A DNA stretch of 64,000 nt from Clostridia bacterium (GTDB lineage Bacteria > Bacillota > Clostridia > Oscillospirales > CAG-272). The notes under the pieces are model-generated. The model saw only the letters and a list, made by a program, of their open reading frames with translations. It was not told the DNA's origin and ran no database searches. The translations under genes and the position numbers were made by a program. The stretch covers positions 1-64,000 of the forward strand of contig JAFUOQ010000018.1 in NCBI GenBank assembly GCA_017472695.1. Direction: 5' to 3'. Shown one piece after another: positions 41,675 to 51,502 of this stretch (position 1 is its first letter; the number at the start of each line of letters is the position of its first letter).

Positions 41675-43300
41675 TTAAGAAACTAATCTTTTAGCAAGAG
41701 CTATTTCTTCTTTAGAAATACAACCGCTTATTTTTGAGAATACAATATATAGAGCACAACATATTATAATTTCAAAAATTAAAAAAGGCTTACTAGAAAA
41801 GCTAGTGCTAAAAATAAACGGCAAAACAACATTAAATATAATCCTTGATAAAATCGTAGCTGAAATAATGCAAAGTATAGGCTTGAATATCCATTTTAAG
41901 ATGTTGGGCTTGAAATTTGTTTTGTTTAAAAGACGAATTATACTAAAGGTGGTGTTGAATAGCTCTGTTACAAAAATAACAACAATATATCCGTGTATTC
42001 CCATATTTGGTAAGAGAATAAGCACGAGTAGAACACTAATTAGAGAATCAATAATATTAATTCTCATAGTATAAACCTGCTCGCCAAGTCCCTTTAATAT
42101 TGCATCAACGGCACTGTCAAGATACATAATAGGTACTAAAGGTGCTAAAAGACGGATAAAATGTCCTGCTTCATAGGAATCAAAAAAGAAAAGTCCAATT
42201 TCATATGAAAAGCATACAAAAACGCCTGAAACACAAACTGAAAAGACCAAAGAAAAACCAAAAACCCTTGAAACTATTCTTTTTATTCGTTTGAAATCTC
42301 CAGCCTCGTATGATGATGCAATTTCCGGAACTAACAAAGAGGCAAATGCACCCAAAACAGAGGATGGAAAGAAAATCAGGGGGAAAACCATACCACAAAG
42401 CACACCATATGAGGCAAGCGCACCACTTGAGCCCATTCCACTTTTTTTGAGTCCCCAGGGAATGGCTAAATGCTCAATGGTGTTAAGAAATGAGCGAGCA
42501 TAAGCACTAACTGCAACAGGAAATGCAGAGCCAAACACCGATGGAACATCAAAATTAACCACTCCCTCGCTATTTTTTGACGGATTTGAGCAAAAAACAA
42601 CAATGCAATTATTTGATTTTTTATGTTTTTTTCTGTCTAAAATATATAAAACCACATTGATTAAAATACTTGACAGCTCGCTAATTAATCCTCCAAGAGC
42701 AATTGCAAGACATGCATAGCTAATTTGTGAGGGAAAAATAAAGATTAAGAGGGTGGAGATAACTGTTATTTTTACACCTTGCTCTAAAAACTGTACAATT
42801 ACATTTTTATATACGCGTCTAACCGCATAAAAATAGCCATTTATCGCACTTGAAAGAGAAATTGGTACAAGTGATAGCGCCATTATTTTGAGCGTAGGAA
42901 CTGTGCGCAAATCGTCTAAAACATATTTGCCAATAAGTCTTGCTCCAAAAAACAGGGCAAGTGAAGCTATAGATGAAAAAAACAAGCAATACAAAAATGC
43001 ACGAGTCATAATATTTTTTACTAGCTTGTTGGCTTTTTTATCTAAAATAACAGAAACCTCGTCATATGGTAAAGAGCCTGAAACTAAACGCACAACCGCA
43101 AAATTTATACCAGATGTGGCAAAGGTCAAGGCAAATGAATAAACTCCAGAGGTTAGGGTTACAAGCCCCATTCCTTCTGTGCCAATTCGATTTGAAAGAA
43201 ATATGTTGAAAAACACCGAAATAGAGTGTAATAAAATGCTTGATAAGGACAAAACTATCGCGCTAAAAAAATATCTTTTTAATCTGTTGATTTTTTTCAC
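41675..43300 (-). CDS. SpoVB-like polysaccharide flippase
   Basis: The 541-residue protein has about 14 membrane helices in the MATE/MOP exporter fold. The start (SAIVLSLSSILLHSISVFFN, IGTEGMGLVTL) and the SINFAVVRLVS-like segment match stage V sporulation protein B, which flips lipid-linked precursors for cortex peptidoglycan. Related MurJ-type flippases share the fold, so lipid II flipping is the likely role. It lies right after the prophage scar and has no visible co-transcribed partner. Confidence 0.85.
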   Translation of the reverse strand: MKKINRLKRYFFSAIVLSLSSILLHSISVFFNIFLSNRIGTEGMGLVTLTSGVYSFALTFATSGINFAVVRLVSGSLPYDEVSVILDKKANKLVKNIMTRAFLYCLFFSSIASLALFFGARLIGKYVLDDLRTVPTLKIMALSLVPISLSSAINGYFYAVRRVYKNVIVQFLEQGVKITVISTLLIFIFPSQISYACLAIALGGLISELSSILINVVLYILDRKKHKKSNNCIVVFCSNPSKNSEGVVNFDVPSVFGSAFPVAVSAYARSFLNTIEHLAIPWGLKKSGMGSSGALASYGVLCGMVFPLIFFPSSVLGAFASLLVPEIASSYEAGDFKRIKRIVSRVFGFSLVFSVCVSGVFVCFSYEIGLFFFDSYEAGHFIRLLAPLVPIMYLDSAVDAILKGLGEQVYTMRINIIDSLISVLLVLILLPNMGIHGYIVVIFVTELFNTTFSIIRLLNKTNFKPNILKWIFKPILCIISATILSRIIFNVVLPFIFSTSFSSKPFLIFEIIICCALYIVFSKISGCISKEEIALAKRLVS

Positions 43301-43340
43301 CTCACAATCAATAAAATATATGAGGTTATAGTATCAAAAA

Positions 43341-43376
43341 TACAAAGCCCACCGAAAAAAACGGTGGGCTTTGTAT
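43341..43376 (-). terminator. Terminator of the alpha-mannosidase gene
   Basis: TACAAAGCCCACCG and CGGTGGGCTTTGTA form a perfect hairpin around AAAAAAA. Confidence 0.85.
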
Positions 43377-43380
43377 GAAA

Positions 43381-46300
43381 TTATTTTACTATAAGTGTAA
43401 TGATTTCAAAGGCTTTAACATCAAGTGTAACAGTATTGTTTTTAACTGATAGCTTCTTTTGCTTGTTTTCTGAAAGGTCAGCCAAATAAACCTCGGAAAC
43501 ATCAAATCCAAATTTAACTGTTGCTTTTGTACGAGAATTTTTGGTTTCGTATAGACGTACAACAGTTTCGTCTGTATATTCAGCCTCTTTAATGGCTTCA
43601 ATAATTACATTATCCTCTGAAACTGAAACAAGCGAGTATTCGCAAGGCAACGCACCACCACCAACTGCTTTTTTAGCAGTCATAGGTATATTGAGGTCGT
43701 ATGCATACTTTACAGTATCCGCGCCATTTAATGCGTTTTTGTGTGGATAAATAGAATATGTAAACTCGTGCATACCTTGATCGTTTACATGCTCTGGATT
43801 GTTATCGGGGTTCATTGCCGACTTGATTAGAGTTAGACGCATATCAGAGCCATGAATATCATGACCATATTTTGAATCGTTCAACAAGCTTACACCGTAG
43901 TTACCCTCAGATAGGTCTGCATACTTGTGTGCGCAAACTTCAAACTTGGCATTTTCCCAGCTGGTGTTATAATGGGTAGGTCTTTCAATAGTACCAAATT
44001 GGATTTCATATGTAGCCTTGTCAGCGTTAATATCGACAGGGAAGCTTACCTTCAAAATCTGATTCCTTTGGTGCCAATCAACCTTTGTTTCAAAATCAAT
44101 TTTAGGCATATCCTCATAGAACCAAATTGTTTGGCAAATTTCACTATCCATATGCTTTCTCTTTAGGCTGATACCTGTTTTTGAACCGTTAACAATGGCT
44201 TTAACATCATAAGTACTCAAAACAGCATATTCCTTGTCATTTGAAGAGCGCTGGAGCTCCCAAGCAGGGTAGGAGTCTGGGTAGTCCTCAAGTGCGATAA
44301 ATCTGTTCGCCAAAGCGCCTTTCTTAATTACCTCGCGATGGTTCTTCTTGTCATAAATCGAGGTGATATTGTAGTTTTTATCAAATTTAACAGTAAAGAA
44401 CTTGGTAAATACAGTGTTACCTTTAATTTCAATAGTGTTTTTTGTATCAATATTGTCAATAACCTTGTATCCCTTTGGTGGAATATTTTTTACATAAACG
44501 CTCTTTCCATCAATATCTACAACACTAGAGTTTGTAAATGAGTGAGGATTGAATACAACATAACCAGCCTTGGAAACATTTGATGCAATATAGTCAAATG
44601 CCATTTCTCTATATTTGTTAGCAAACTCCTTAATCTCGGCATAGTCTTTGTCGCTTCTGTTGTAAACCTCAGGGATAGATGAGCCAGGAATAATGTCGTG
44701 GAATTGGTTAATAAGCAAGATTTCCCACATTTTGTGTAGCTCTTCTTTAGGGAATTTTGTACCTCTTAGCTTGTCAAGCATTACACAAAGAGCTTCTGTA
44801 TCAAGGAGTAAAAACTCACAATTGCGGTTATTTTTCTTGTTTTTAGCTATTGATGTATATGTACCTCTGTGGAATTCAAGATACAATTCACCCTGCCATG
44901 TAGGAACTAGCTGTTCGTTCTTTTTCATGCTCTTTTCAAGACCGTTCAAAAAGTCAATAGCAAAGCCCATTTTAGCCTGAGCCATTTGAGGAACACCGGC
45001 ACTTACACGGCGGTAGTTTTCAAGCATGTGTGCGGTAGGTCCGCCACCGCCATCACCCCAACCAAAGGTAACTAGAGCTTCATTGTGGAGAGATTTTTGT
45101 TGGTATCTATTCCAAGCACCGTCGATAAAGCAGAAGTCTGTGTGAGGAATATATGAGCATTCTCTTGTTGGAATACGACCCTTTTTCTCCTCTTGTGCGG
45201 TCATAAAGTGAGTCTTTATTTCTGTTCCATCAATACCCTTCCACTTAAAGGAGTCGTAAGGCATAGTGTTTGTATCATTCCAACCGATTTTGGAGGTCAC
45301 AAACCAATCAACACCACTTTTTGTAAGAATTTGAGGTAGAGCAGCGCTATAACCAAATACATCTGGGAGCCATAAAACACGGCTTTCAACACCAAACTCA
45401 TCACGGAAAAAGTTTTTGCCATATTGAACTTGACGAACAAGGCTTTCGCCACTTGAAAGGTTGCAGTCAGCCTCAACCCACATAGCGCCCTCAACTTCCC
45501 ATCTGCCAGCTTTAATCATAGCCTTGATTTCTTCATAAAGCTCGGGACATTCCTCTTTAACCATCTTATAAAGGACAGCCTGAGAGGACATAAATTTATA
45601 TTCTGGATAACGCTTCATAAGCTCAATTACAGTAGCAAATGAGCGCTGTGCCTTTTCTCTTGTTTGATCAAGAGTCCACAGCCACGCAATATCAATGTGC
45701 GTATGACCAATACACAATGATTTTACATCCTGCTCCTTGCAGAATTTTTGATAAAATTCCTTTTGTAGATATTCATCTGCTACCTTAACTGAAGCAGTAA
45801 ATTCAGGAGAAGGAAGCTTTAGCATATTTAGATATGATGTGGATTTTTCAAGAATAGCAATTATGTTTTGATACACATATGTGTTTTCGTCCATAAATTC
45901 AACAATTTGGAATGGAACTGCCAAATCATAATAGTATTTCTTTATATCCTCATCCTCTATTATCATTTGGACATCAAAGAGAAGATCCTTACGCTCATTT
46001 TCCATACCGGAATAAGCGTAAATCATAACATCATAGCTATCCTTACCATTTAGCATAATGTAAGTATGGTTTGCGTCCATTCCTTGACGGATATGGCCAT
46101 CAACATAAGCGATAAATTGAGGGTTTACAGCATCCCAGCAGCTACCGAGACCTGTGTTGATATTTAATTTGATTTCCTTGTCCTTCCATTCATGAGGTAC
46201 ATCAACCTTGAAAGAGAACCAAGCATGTGAATCGCGCTCGTGTCCCCATGTCATACAATTTTCAAATGGTAAAAAATCGCTTGTGTCAGGTAGAACACTG

Positions 46301-46425
46301 CCAACTTTATAATCACAAGGCTTATAAGAAATACCCGAAACAGGACGAGATGCAACAACTGTTTGCTTTCCAACCTCTCGGAGCATTACTCTTAAATTTC
46401 TTAAAGAATCATTAATAGGCTTCAT
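43381..46425 (-). CDS. GH38 alpha-mannosidase
   Basis: The 1014-residue protein is a GH38 enzyme with retaining mechanism. The N-terminal catalytic domain has the zinc ligands H243 and D245 in HTHIDIAWLW, and the nucleophile D355 in LPDVFGYSA. A three-helix bundle and C-terminal beta-sandwich domains follow (about 540-1014). GH38 enzymes cut alpha-mannose residues from N-glycans or storage mannosides. No signal peptide is seen, so it acts inside the cell. It is a single-gene unit with its own terminator; the other glycoside hydrolases in this window fit a glycan-scavenging lifestyle. Confidence 0.93.
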   Translation of the reverse strand: MKPINDSLRNLRVMLREVGKQTVVASRPVSGISYKPCDYKVGSVLPDTSDFLPFENCMTWGHERDSHAWFSFKVDVPHEWKDKEIKLNINTGLGSCWDAVNPQFIAYVDGHIRQGMDANHTYIMLNGKDSYDVMIYAYSGMENERKDLLFDVQMIIEDEDIKKYYYDLAVPFQIVEFMDENTYVYQNIIAILEKSTSYLNMLKLPSPEFTASVKVADEYLQKEFYQKFCKEQDVKSLCIGHTHIDIAWLWTLDQTREKAQRSFATVIELMKRYPEYKFMSSQAVLYKMVKEECPELYEEIKAMIKAGRWEVEGAMWVEADCNLSSGESLVRQVQYGKNFFRDEFGVESRVLWLPDVFGYSAALPQILTKSGVDWFVTSKIGWNDTNTMPYDSFKWKGIDGTEIKTHFMTAQEEKKGRIPTRECSYIPHTDFCFIDGAWNRYQQKSLHNEALVTFGWGDGGGGPTAHMLENYRRVSAGVPQMAQAKMGFAIDFLNGLEKSMKKNEQLVPTWQGELYLEFHRGTYTSIAKNKKNNRNCEFLLLDTEALCVMLDKLRGTKFPKEELHKMWEILLINQFHDIIPGSSIPEVYNRSDKDYAEIKEFANKYREMAFDYIASNVSKAGYVVFNPHSFTNSSVVDIDGKSVYVKNIPPKGYKVIDNIDTKNTIEIKGNTVFTKFFTVKFDKNYNITSIYDKKNHREVIKKGALANRFIALEDYPDSYPAWELQRSSNDKEYAVLSTYDVKAIVNGSKTGISLKRKHMDSEICQTIWFYEDMPKIDFETKVDWHQRNQILKVSFPVDINADKATYEIQFGTIERPTHYNTSWENAKFEVCAHKYADLSEGNYGVSLLNDSKYGHDIHGSDMRLTLIKSAMNPDNNPEHVNDQGMHEFTYSIYPHKNALNGADTVKYAYDLNIPMTAKKAVGGGALPCEYSLVSVSEDNVIIEAIKEAEYTDETVVRLYETKNSRTKATVKFGFDVSEVYLADLSENKQKKLSVKNNTVTLDVKAFEIITLIVK

Positions 46426-46550
46426 AATAATCTCCTAAATATATAATACTTTAATAATTTTAACATATATTGTATAAAAAAACAAGAAGTATTTGATTTT
46501 TAGATCAAACTATGCTAATATAATTACAAGTAAATAAACGAGGTGCGAAA

Positions 46551-47243
46551 ATGGAAGAGCTTTCACGTACAGCTATGTTAATTGGCGAGAAAAATGTAAA
46601 AAAATTAAATAATAAAAGTGTTATTGTTTTTGGCGTTGGTGGCGTTGGTGGATATGTGTGTGAGGCGCTTGCAAGGAGTGGAGTTGGCAGGATCGATATT
46701 GTTGATAATGACACCGTGTCACTTTCAAATATCAATCGTCAAATAATTGCATTACATTCAACTGTGGGACAAAAGAAGGTTGATGTAATGAAGGCGAGAA
46801 TCTCTGACATTAATTCAAGCATAGAGGTTACCGCATACGACACATTTTTTACACCCGACACCTCACATCAATTTAATCTATCTAAATACGACTACGTGAT
46901 AGATGCAATAGATACAGTTTTTGGCAAAATTGAGTTGGCTGTTATTTGTGATAACTTAAATATACCAATAATTTCATCAATGGGAGCAGGTAACAAATTA
47001 GACCCTTGCGCATTTAAGGTTTCTGATATTTATAAAACCTCTGTTTGTCCACTAGCAAAGGCAGTGCGAACCGCTTTGAAGAAGAAAGGCGTAAAAAAGC
47101 TTAAGGTTGTTTATTCAGAGGAGCAGCCTGTTGCTCAAAATGAACAAGGAGAGGGCAAGCGCATTCCTGCATCATGTGCCTTTATTCCTTCAGTAGTAGG
47201 ACTAATAATTGCATCAGAGGTCGTTAAGGATTTGATAAAATAA
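46551..47243 (+). CDS. tcdA: tRNA threonylcarbamoyladenosine dehydratase (TcdA/ThiF family)
   Basis: The 230-residue E1-like enzyme has the nucleotide-binding GVGGVGGYV (28-36), a DNDTVSLSNINRQI segment and a following conserved Lys region, DAIDTVFGK, and the RIPASCAFIPSVVG end typical of TcdA. The enzyme converts t6A to cyclic t6A at position 37 of tRNAs reading ANN codons. The length is slightly below that of E. coli TcdA. A strong terminator follows immediately. Confidence 0.88.
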   Translation: MEELSRTAMLIGEKNVKKLNNKSVIVFGVGGVGGYVCEALARSGVGRIDIVDNDTVSLSNINRQIIALHSTVGQKKVDVMKARISDINSSIEVTAYDTFFTPDTSHQFNLSKYDYVIDAIDTVFGKIELAVICDNLNIPIISSMGAGNKLDPCAFKVSDIYKTSVCPLAKAVRTALKKKGVKKLKVVYSEEQPVAQNEQGEGKRIPASCAFIPSVVGLIIASEVVKDLIK

Positions 47244-47274
47244 AAAGACTGTTGCTTGGGCAACAGTCTTTTTG
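47242..47274. terminator. Bidirectional terminator
   Basis: AAAAAGACTGTTGC and GCAACAGTCTTTTT pair around TTGG, ending both the tcdA and the convergent gene. Confidence 0.9.
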
Positions 47275-48225
47275 TTAATTATTTTCTGCAAGAGCTTCGA
47301 GAATTTTAGAGCAGGTTACAGGAACGATATCCTTATAATTATCAATTACTTTTCCAGATTGAATATAGAAAATTTCATTTTCAATAATCATAAAGGATGT
47401 AATTACAATCTTTTCATTGTAATCATTCTCGTGAATGTTTTTAATAGCTATATCAGTTATTCTAGCGTTTGAGTCACTAGGCATAATTACACTTTGGTGT
47501 AGTCTACCTGTCGATGAGATAGGCGGTTCAATATCGTCGTAAAATTCGCTTTTTGATGCACCACAGTTGGGGCATATGTATGTACTTGGAACGTCCTTCC
47601 ATTCTGCATCAACTAAAACTGTATATTGCTTTCCGTTTTCAGTCTTAATAACTGGCATTTTACCATTATATTTATATTCGCAAGAACCACAAATATTCTC
47701 TGTCAAAAGATCCTGTAAATATAGAATTGTTCCATATGTTATATCAAGATTATAATGCTTTGCATAATCATCAATGATGGAGGTGTTGAAGAAATACGTG
47801 GAAATGATTGTTGCGACAGTTACTTGTTCAACAGAACCATCAACATCAGTTATTGCATAAGTGTTTTCCTTGATAGAGTAACCAAGGGCTGATACCAAAG
47901 GTTGAATATCTTGAACAGTTTCGCTAGTGCAGCCCTCGTTTGAGCATTTCACTCTACGAGTTCCGCTAGCAGCGATATTGTCCTTCAATACTGAATCTTC
48001 AATTGTGCTTTCTCGCTCCTCAAATGAATAAGAAATAGTTTTGTTATAGTTATGCTCGGCTTCTAAAACAATAACATCATTACATACTGTGCAAACCACA
48101 GGGGTCGTGCAATCACCATCGTCAGAATATTGGTGATCACATTCCTCGTCTGCAAATATGAAACAGATAGGCAATGCCAGAAGAACGATCATAGCAACAA
48201 AAAATATGATAACTCTTTTCTTCAT
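47275..48225 (-). CDS. Secreted cysteine-rich protein of unknown function
   Basis: The 316-residue protein has a signal peptide (about 1-26, cleavage near FAD), then CDHQYSDDGDC...VVCTVC, a repeat like the zinc-ribbon-like segments of clostridial surface proteins. A second pair CGSC (about 185) and CPNCGASKSEFYDD (about 225) suggests metal-binding knuckles. No enzyme domain was recognised. It is probably extracellular or attached to the wall. Convergent with tcdA. Confidence 0.7.
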   Translation of the reverse strand: MKKRVIIFFVAMIVLLALPICFIFADEECDHQYSDDGDCTTPVVCTVCNDVIVLEAEHNYNKTISYSFEERESTIEDSVLKDNIAASGTRRVKCSNEGCTSETVQDIQPLVSALGYSIKENTYAITDVDGSVEQVTVATIISTYFFNTSIIDDYAKHYNLDITYGTILYLQDLLTENICGSCEYKYNGKMPVIKTENGKQYTVLVDAEWKDVPSTYICPNCGASKSEFYDDIEPPISSTGRLHQSVIMPSDSNARITDIAIKNIHENDYNEKIVITSFMIIENEIFYIQSGKVIDNYKDIVPVTCSKILEALAENN

Positions 48226-48295
48226 ATAAAATCCTTTAGGTTTAGTACTATTTTAAATATTCTAACATTTTATTTATTATTTGTCAATATTTTTG

Positions 48296-48324
48296 TTGAA
48301 CATAACGCGAAAGTATGATATAAT
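48296..48324 (+). promoter_or_regulatory. Sigma-A promoter of the peptidase gene
   Basis: TTGAAC (48296-48301), 17-base spacer, TATAAT (48319-48324). Confidence 0.75.
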
Positions 48325-48350
48325 TTAATAAAATTCTATAAGAGGTAGCT

Positions 48351-49412
48351 ATGGAGAACAAAATCAATTTACTTCGTAAAAAAATGGAAGAGCTGTCTGT
48401 TGATGCAATATATCTTACATCAAGAACATCACACAGATATTTTACAAAATTTGATAATGAGGATGGAGCTCTTTTAATAACTCAAAAGAATGCTTACGCT
48501 TTTGAGGACTTTAGATATAAGGAGATCGCTGACAAGCTTTTGTCTGGTACATATATTGTAGTCGAGCCTAAGGGAGCTCGTTCTAACTGGCTTGGTACAA
48601 TTTTAAATGATGAGGGGATAAAATCTCTAGGCTTTGAGGATCTCTCAATGAGCGTTTTTGCATATGAAAAATTAAAGGAAGATGTAAATGTCGATTTGCT
48701 CAAGATTGGCACTGTTATCAATGCAATGCGAGCAATTAAAACTAACGACGAGATACTAAAAATGGAAAAGGCACAAGAGCTTACCGATAAAGCCTTTTCA
48801 CATATTTTAAATATTCTTTCGACAGATATTACTGAAAATGATGTTGCATCAGAGCTTGAATATTTTATGCGCAAAAATGGGGCAGAGGATAAAAGCTTTG
48901 AAACAATAGCGATAAGTGCTGAAAAGACATCATTACCTCATGGAGTTCCATCAAATACCAAAATCAAAAAAGGCTTTTTCACAATGGATTTTGGAGCAAC
49001 CGTTGATGGTTATCATTCTGATATGACGAGAACTGTTTGCATAGGTAAAGCGGATGAAGAAATGAAAAAACTTTACAATACTGTTTTAAAAGCTCAATTA
49101 TCCGCTCTTGATTACTTAAAGGCAGGAGTTAATTGTAAGGATGCAGACAAGGTGGCAAGGGACATAATTTATAAAGACTATAAAGGTTATTTTGGACACT
49201 CCCTCGGACATAGTGTTGGTCTTGAGATTCACGAAATGCCTGCACTCTCACCTAATTATGACAAAATTTTGGTGGCAGGGAATGTAGTGACTGTAGAGCC
49301 TGGAATTTACATTCCTGGTAAATATGGTACAAGAATTGAAGATATGGTTCTAATTTGTGAGGATGGAATCAAAAATTTCACAAAATCACCAAAGGAACTA
49401 ATAGAAATTTAA
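48351..49412 (+). CDS. Xaa-Pro aminopeptidase (M24B)
   Basis: The 353-residue metallopeptidase has a creatinase-like N-terminal domain (about 1-125) and a pita-bread catalytic domain with DFGATVDGYHSDMTRT (two metal aspartates), GHSLGHSVGLEIHE (His ligand), VEPGIY and GTRIEDM (Glu ligands). It removes N-terminal residues before proline. It precedes efp by about 130 bases; the pepP-efp order is widespread in Firmicutes. Confidence 0.92.
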   Translation: MENKINLLRKKMEELSVDAIYLTSRTSHRYFTKFDNEDGALLITQKNAYAFEDFRYKEIADKLLSGTYIVVEPKGARSNWLGTILNDEGIKSLGFEDLSMSVFAYEKLKEDVNVDLLKIGTVINAMRAIKTNDEILKMEKAQELTDKAFSHILNILSTDITENDVASELEYFMRKNGAEDKSFETIAISAEKTSLPHGVPSNTKIKKGFFTMDFGATVDGYHSDMTRTVCIGKADEEMKKLYNTVLKAQLSALDYLKAGVNCKDADKVARDIIYKDYKGYFGHSLGHSVGLEIHEMPALSPNYDKILVAGNVVTVEPGIYIPGKYGTRIEDMVLICEDGIKNFTKSPKELIEI

Positions 49413-49441
49413 TAAAAAAGCAAAAATATTGTAATTACCTA

Positions 49442-49470
49442 TTGAAAAGTTTATTATTTTATTGTAAAAT
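49442..49470 (+). promoter_or_regulatory. Sigma-A promoter of efp
   Basis: TTGAAA (49442-49447), 17-base spacer, TAAAAT (49465-49470). Confidence 0.7.
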
Positions 49471-49546
49471 AAATGTATATGGTATGGTGCAGTTGTGGCG
49501 GATTGCTTCCTAAAATACTAAAACGCCAAGAAAAGGAAAAAGACAG

Positions 49547-50113
49547 ATGATTACAGCAGGAGATTTTAGAAACGGTGTTACCTTTGAAATGGAAGGTAAA
49601 GTATATCAAGTTATCGAATTCCAACATGTAAAGCCAGGTAAGGGTGCAGCTTTTGTAAGAACAAAGTATAGAGATGTTGTTACAGGTGCTATTCGTGAGG
49701 CTTCATTCAATCCAACCGCAAAGTTTGAAACAGTAGTTGTTGAGCGTAGAGAGCTTCAATACCTCTACAATGATGGTGAGCTTTACTACTTTATGGATAT
49801 GGAATCATATGAGCAAATTCCAGTTGATTCACACAAGCTTGGTGACAACTTCAAATTCGTTAAGGAAAACGAAATGTGCAAGCTCTCTTCACTTAAGGGT
49901 GAGGTTTTTGCAGTAGATCCACCAACATTTGTTGACCTTGTGGTTACTGAAACAGAGCCAGGTGTTCGTGGTGACACAGCTACAAACGTTACAAAGGCAG
50001 CTACACTTGAAACAGGAGCAATTGTTAGAGTTCCAATCTTTATCAACGAGGGTGACCTTATCCGTATTGATACAAGAGTTGGCGAATATCTTGAAAGAGT
50101 AAACAATAAATAA
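49547..50113 (+). CDS. efp: Elongation factor P
   Basis: The 188-residue protein has the three beta-barrel domains of EF-P (length 185-190 is usual). The N-terminal KOW-like domain ends in [14 protein letters not shown], with K32 at the loop that is modified in many species. EF-P rescues ribosomes stalled at consecutive prolines. The C-terminal SVRVPIF-type end ([16 protein letters not shown]) is conserved. The CD1247-like gene follows after 22 bases and is probably co-transcribed. Confidence 0.95.
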   Translation: MITAGDFRNGVTFEMEGKVYQVIEFQHVKPGKGAAFVRTKYRDVVTGAIREASFNPTAKFETVVVERRELQYLYNDGELYYFMDMESYEQIPVDSHKLGDNFKFVKENEMCKLSSLKGEVFAVDPPTFVDLVVTETEPGVRGDTATNVTKAATLETGAIVRVPIFINEGDLIRIDTRVGEYLERVNNK

Positions 50114-50135
50114 TTCATTTTAGGAGGATTTTAAA

Positions 50136-50570
50136 ATGGAAGAAATGGATATTCTTGAAAAATGCGCTTATATTAAAGGACTTGCAGAAGGACTTAATAT
50201 TGATAATTCAAAGCCAGAGGGAAAGGTTCTAAATGCGATTATCGACCTTCTTTCTGACATTACAGCAACTGTCGCTGATATGGACGATGAGGTTGCTACT
50301 CTCGGCGATTATATAGAGGAAATTGATCATGACCTCGGAGATGTAGAGGAATACCTTTACGATGAAGAGTGTGATTGTGACGACGATTGCGATTGTTGTG
50401 ATGATGACGATTGCGATTGCTGCTGCGACGAGGATTGCGATTGTGAGGATTGCGAGTATATGGAAGCTATGTGCCCATCCTGTGGTGAGCAAATTTGCTT
50501 TGACAATGAGCTTGACCCTCAAGACCTTATTTGCCCAGCTTGCGGTAAGGCATTCGCTGATGAGAAATAA
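50136..50570 (+). CDS. CD1247-like protein with Cys/Asp-rich tract
   Basis: The 144-residue protein has an N-terminal helical domain (about 1-75) that resembles the family named CD1247 in clostridia, found next to efp. A low-complexity acidic stretch follows (about 76-107) with twelve cysteines among aspartates, then a C-terminal zinc ribbon (CPSC at 113-116, CPAC at 133-136). It is probably a cytoplasmic metal-binding protein. The Cys/Asp stretch could bind several zinc or iron ions. No function is established; the position after EF-P hints at translation or stress. Confidence 0.75.
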   Translation: MEEMDILEKCAYIKGLAEGLNIDNSKPEGKVLNAIIDLLSDITATVADMDDEVATLGDYIEEIDHDLGDVEEYLYDEECDCDDDCDCCDDDDCDCCCDEDCDCEDCEYMEAMCPSCGEQICFDNELDPQDLICPACGKAFADEK

Positions 50571-50576
50571 TAAAAA

Positions 50577-50612
50577 AATAAAAAGAACTCCTTTTCGGAG
50601 TTCTTTTTTTGT
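50577..50612 (+). terminator. Terminator of the efp operon
   Basis: AAAAGAACTCC and GGAGTTCTTTTT pair around TTTTC, followed by T. Confidence 0.85.
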
Positions 50613-50620
50613 TTTAACCC

Positions 50621-50649
50621 TTGAAACTTGTAATATTATATGATAAAAT
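50621..50649 (+). promoter_or_regulatory. Sigma-A promoter of the epimerase gene
   Basis: TTGAAA (50621-50626), 17-base spacer, TAAAAT (50644-50649). Confidence 0.7.
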
Positions 50650-50683
50650 CATACTGTATAATTATGAAATAAGAGGTAACTTT

Positions 50684-51502
50684 ATGAAGCTTGGAACAAT
50701 GGTAAATCTCGACGAAAATGTTGTTGAGAAAATCAAGGATGTAAAAAAGTATGGTCTTGAATCATTTCAGCTTTGCGCTTGGAATCACGATTTAATGACA
50801 GACGAGTATGTTGAGAAAATCTTAAGTGCAACAAAAGAAACAGGACTTGAAATAAGCGCTGTTTGGGTTGGCTGGGAAGGCGAGGCAACCTGGGACTTTG
50901 TAAGAGGACCAATCACTCTTGGAATTGTGCCAGTATTTTTTAGAGAAAAGAGAATTGCAAACCTAAAGCACGGCTCTGATTTTACTAAAAAATTAGGAGT
51001 TACCGATATGGTAACGCATATGGGCTTTATTCCTGAAAATCCAAATACAGACGACTATCGTGGTGTTGTAGAGGCAATTAGAGAAATTGCTCTTTATTGC
51101 AAGGCAAATGGTCAATATCTCTTGTTTGAAACAGGACAAGAAACACCTATCACATTGAAAAGAACAATTGTGACAGTAAATACCGGTAATTTGGGAATAA
51201 ATTTAGACCCTGCAAACCTTATTCTTTATGGCAAGGCAAATCCTTGCGATGCAGTTGATATTTTTGGTGATTATGTAAGAGGTGTTCACGCAAAGGATGG
51301 AGAATATCCAACAAATCCAAATTATCTAGGCGAGGAGAAGAGAATTGGTGATGGTCGTGCAAACTTCCCAGTTCTAATTAAAAAGCTTAAGGAACATGGA
51401 TACAACGGCTCAATCACAATAGAGCGTGAAATTTCAGGCGACCAACAAATCGCAGATATTAAATATGCTAAAAAATTCTTGGAGGACATTATAAATGGCT
51501 AA
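50684..51502 (+). CDS. Sugar phosphate isomerase/epimerase
   Basis: The 272-residue TIM-barrel protein of the xylose-isomerase-like family (AP endonuclease 2 superfamily) has conserved metal positions: ETG (about 150-152), NLGINLDPAN, GVHAKDGE and TIEREI with the last Glu ligand. Such enzymes isomerise or epimerise sugars such as inositol derivatives. The ATG at 50684 was chosen for its AGAGGTAAC site and promoter distance. It overlaps the next gene by 8 bases, so the two form an operon for oxidising and isomerising a sugar. Confidence 0.85.
   Translation: MKLGTMVNLDENVVEKIKDVKKYGLESFQLCAWNHDLMTDEYVEKILSATKETGLEISAVWVGWEGEATWDFVRGPITLGIVPVFFREKRIANLKHGSDFTKKLGVTDMVTHMGFIPENPNTDDYRGVVEAIREIALYCKANGQYLLFETGQETPITLKRTIVTVNTGNLGINLDPANLILYGKANPCDAVDIFGDYVRGVHAKDGEYPTNPNYLGEEKRIGDGRANFPVLIKKLKEHGYNGSITIEREISGDQQIADIKYAKKFLEDIING

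Noticed and set aside
46485..46550. Sigma-A promoter of tcdA
   Set aside because: A TATAAT is present, but the nearest TTGATT is 20 bases away, outside the usual spacer range.
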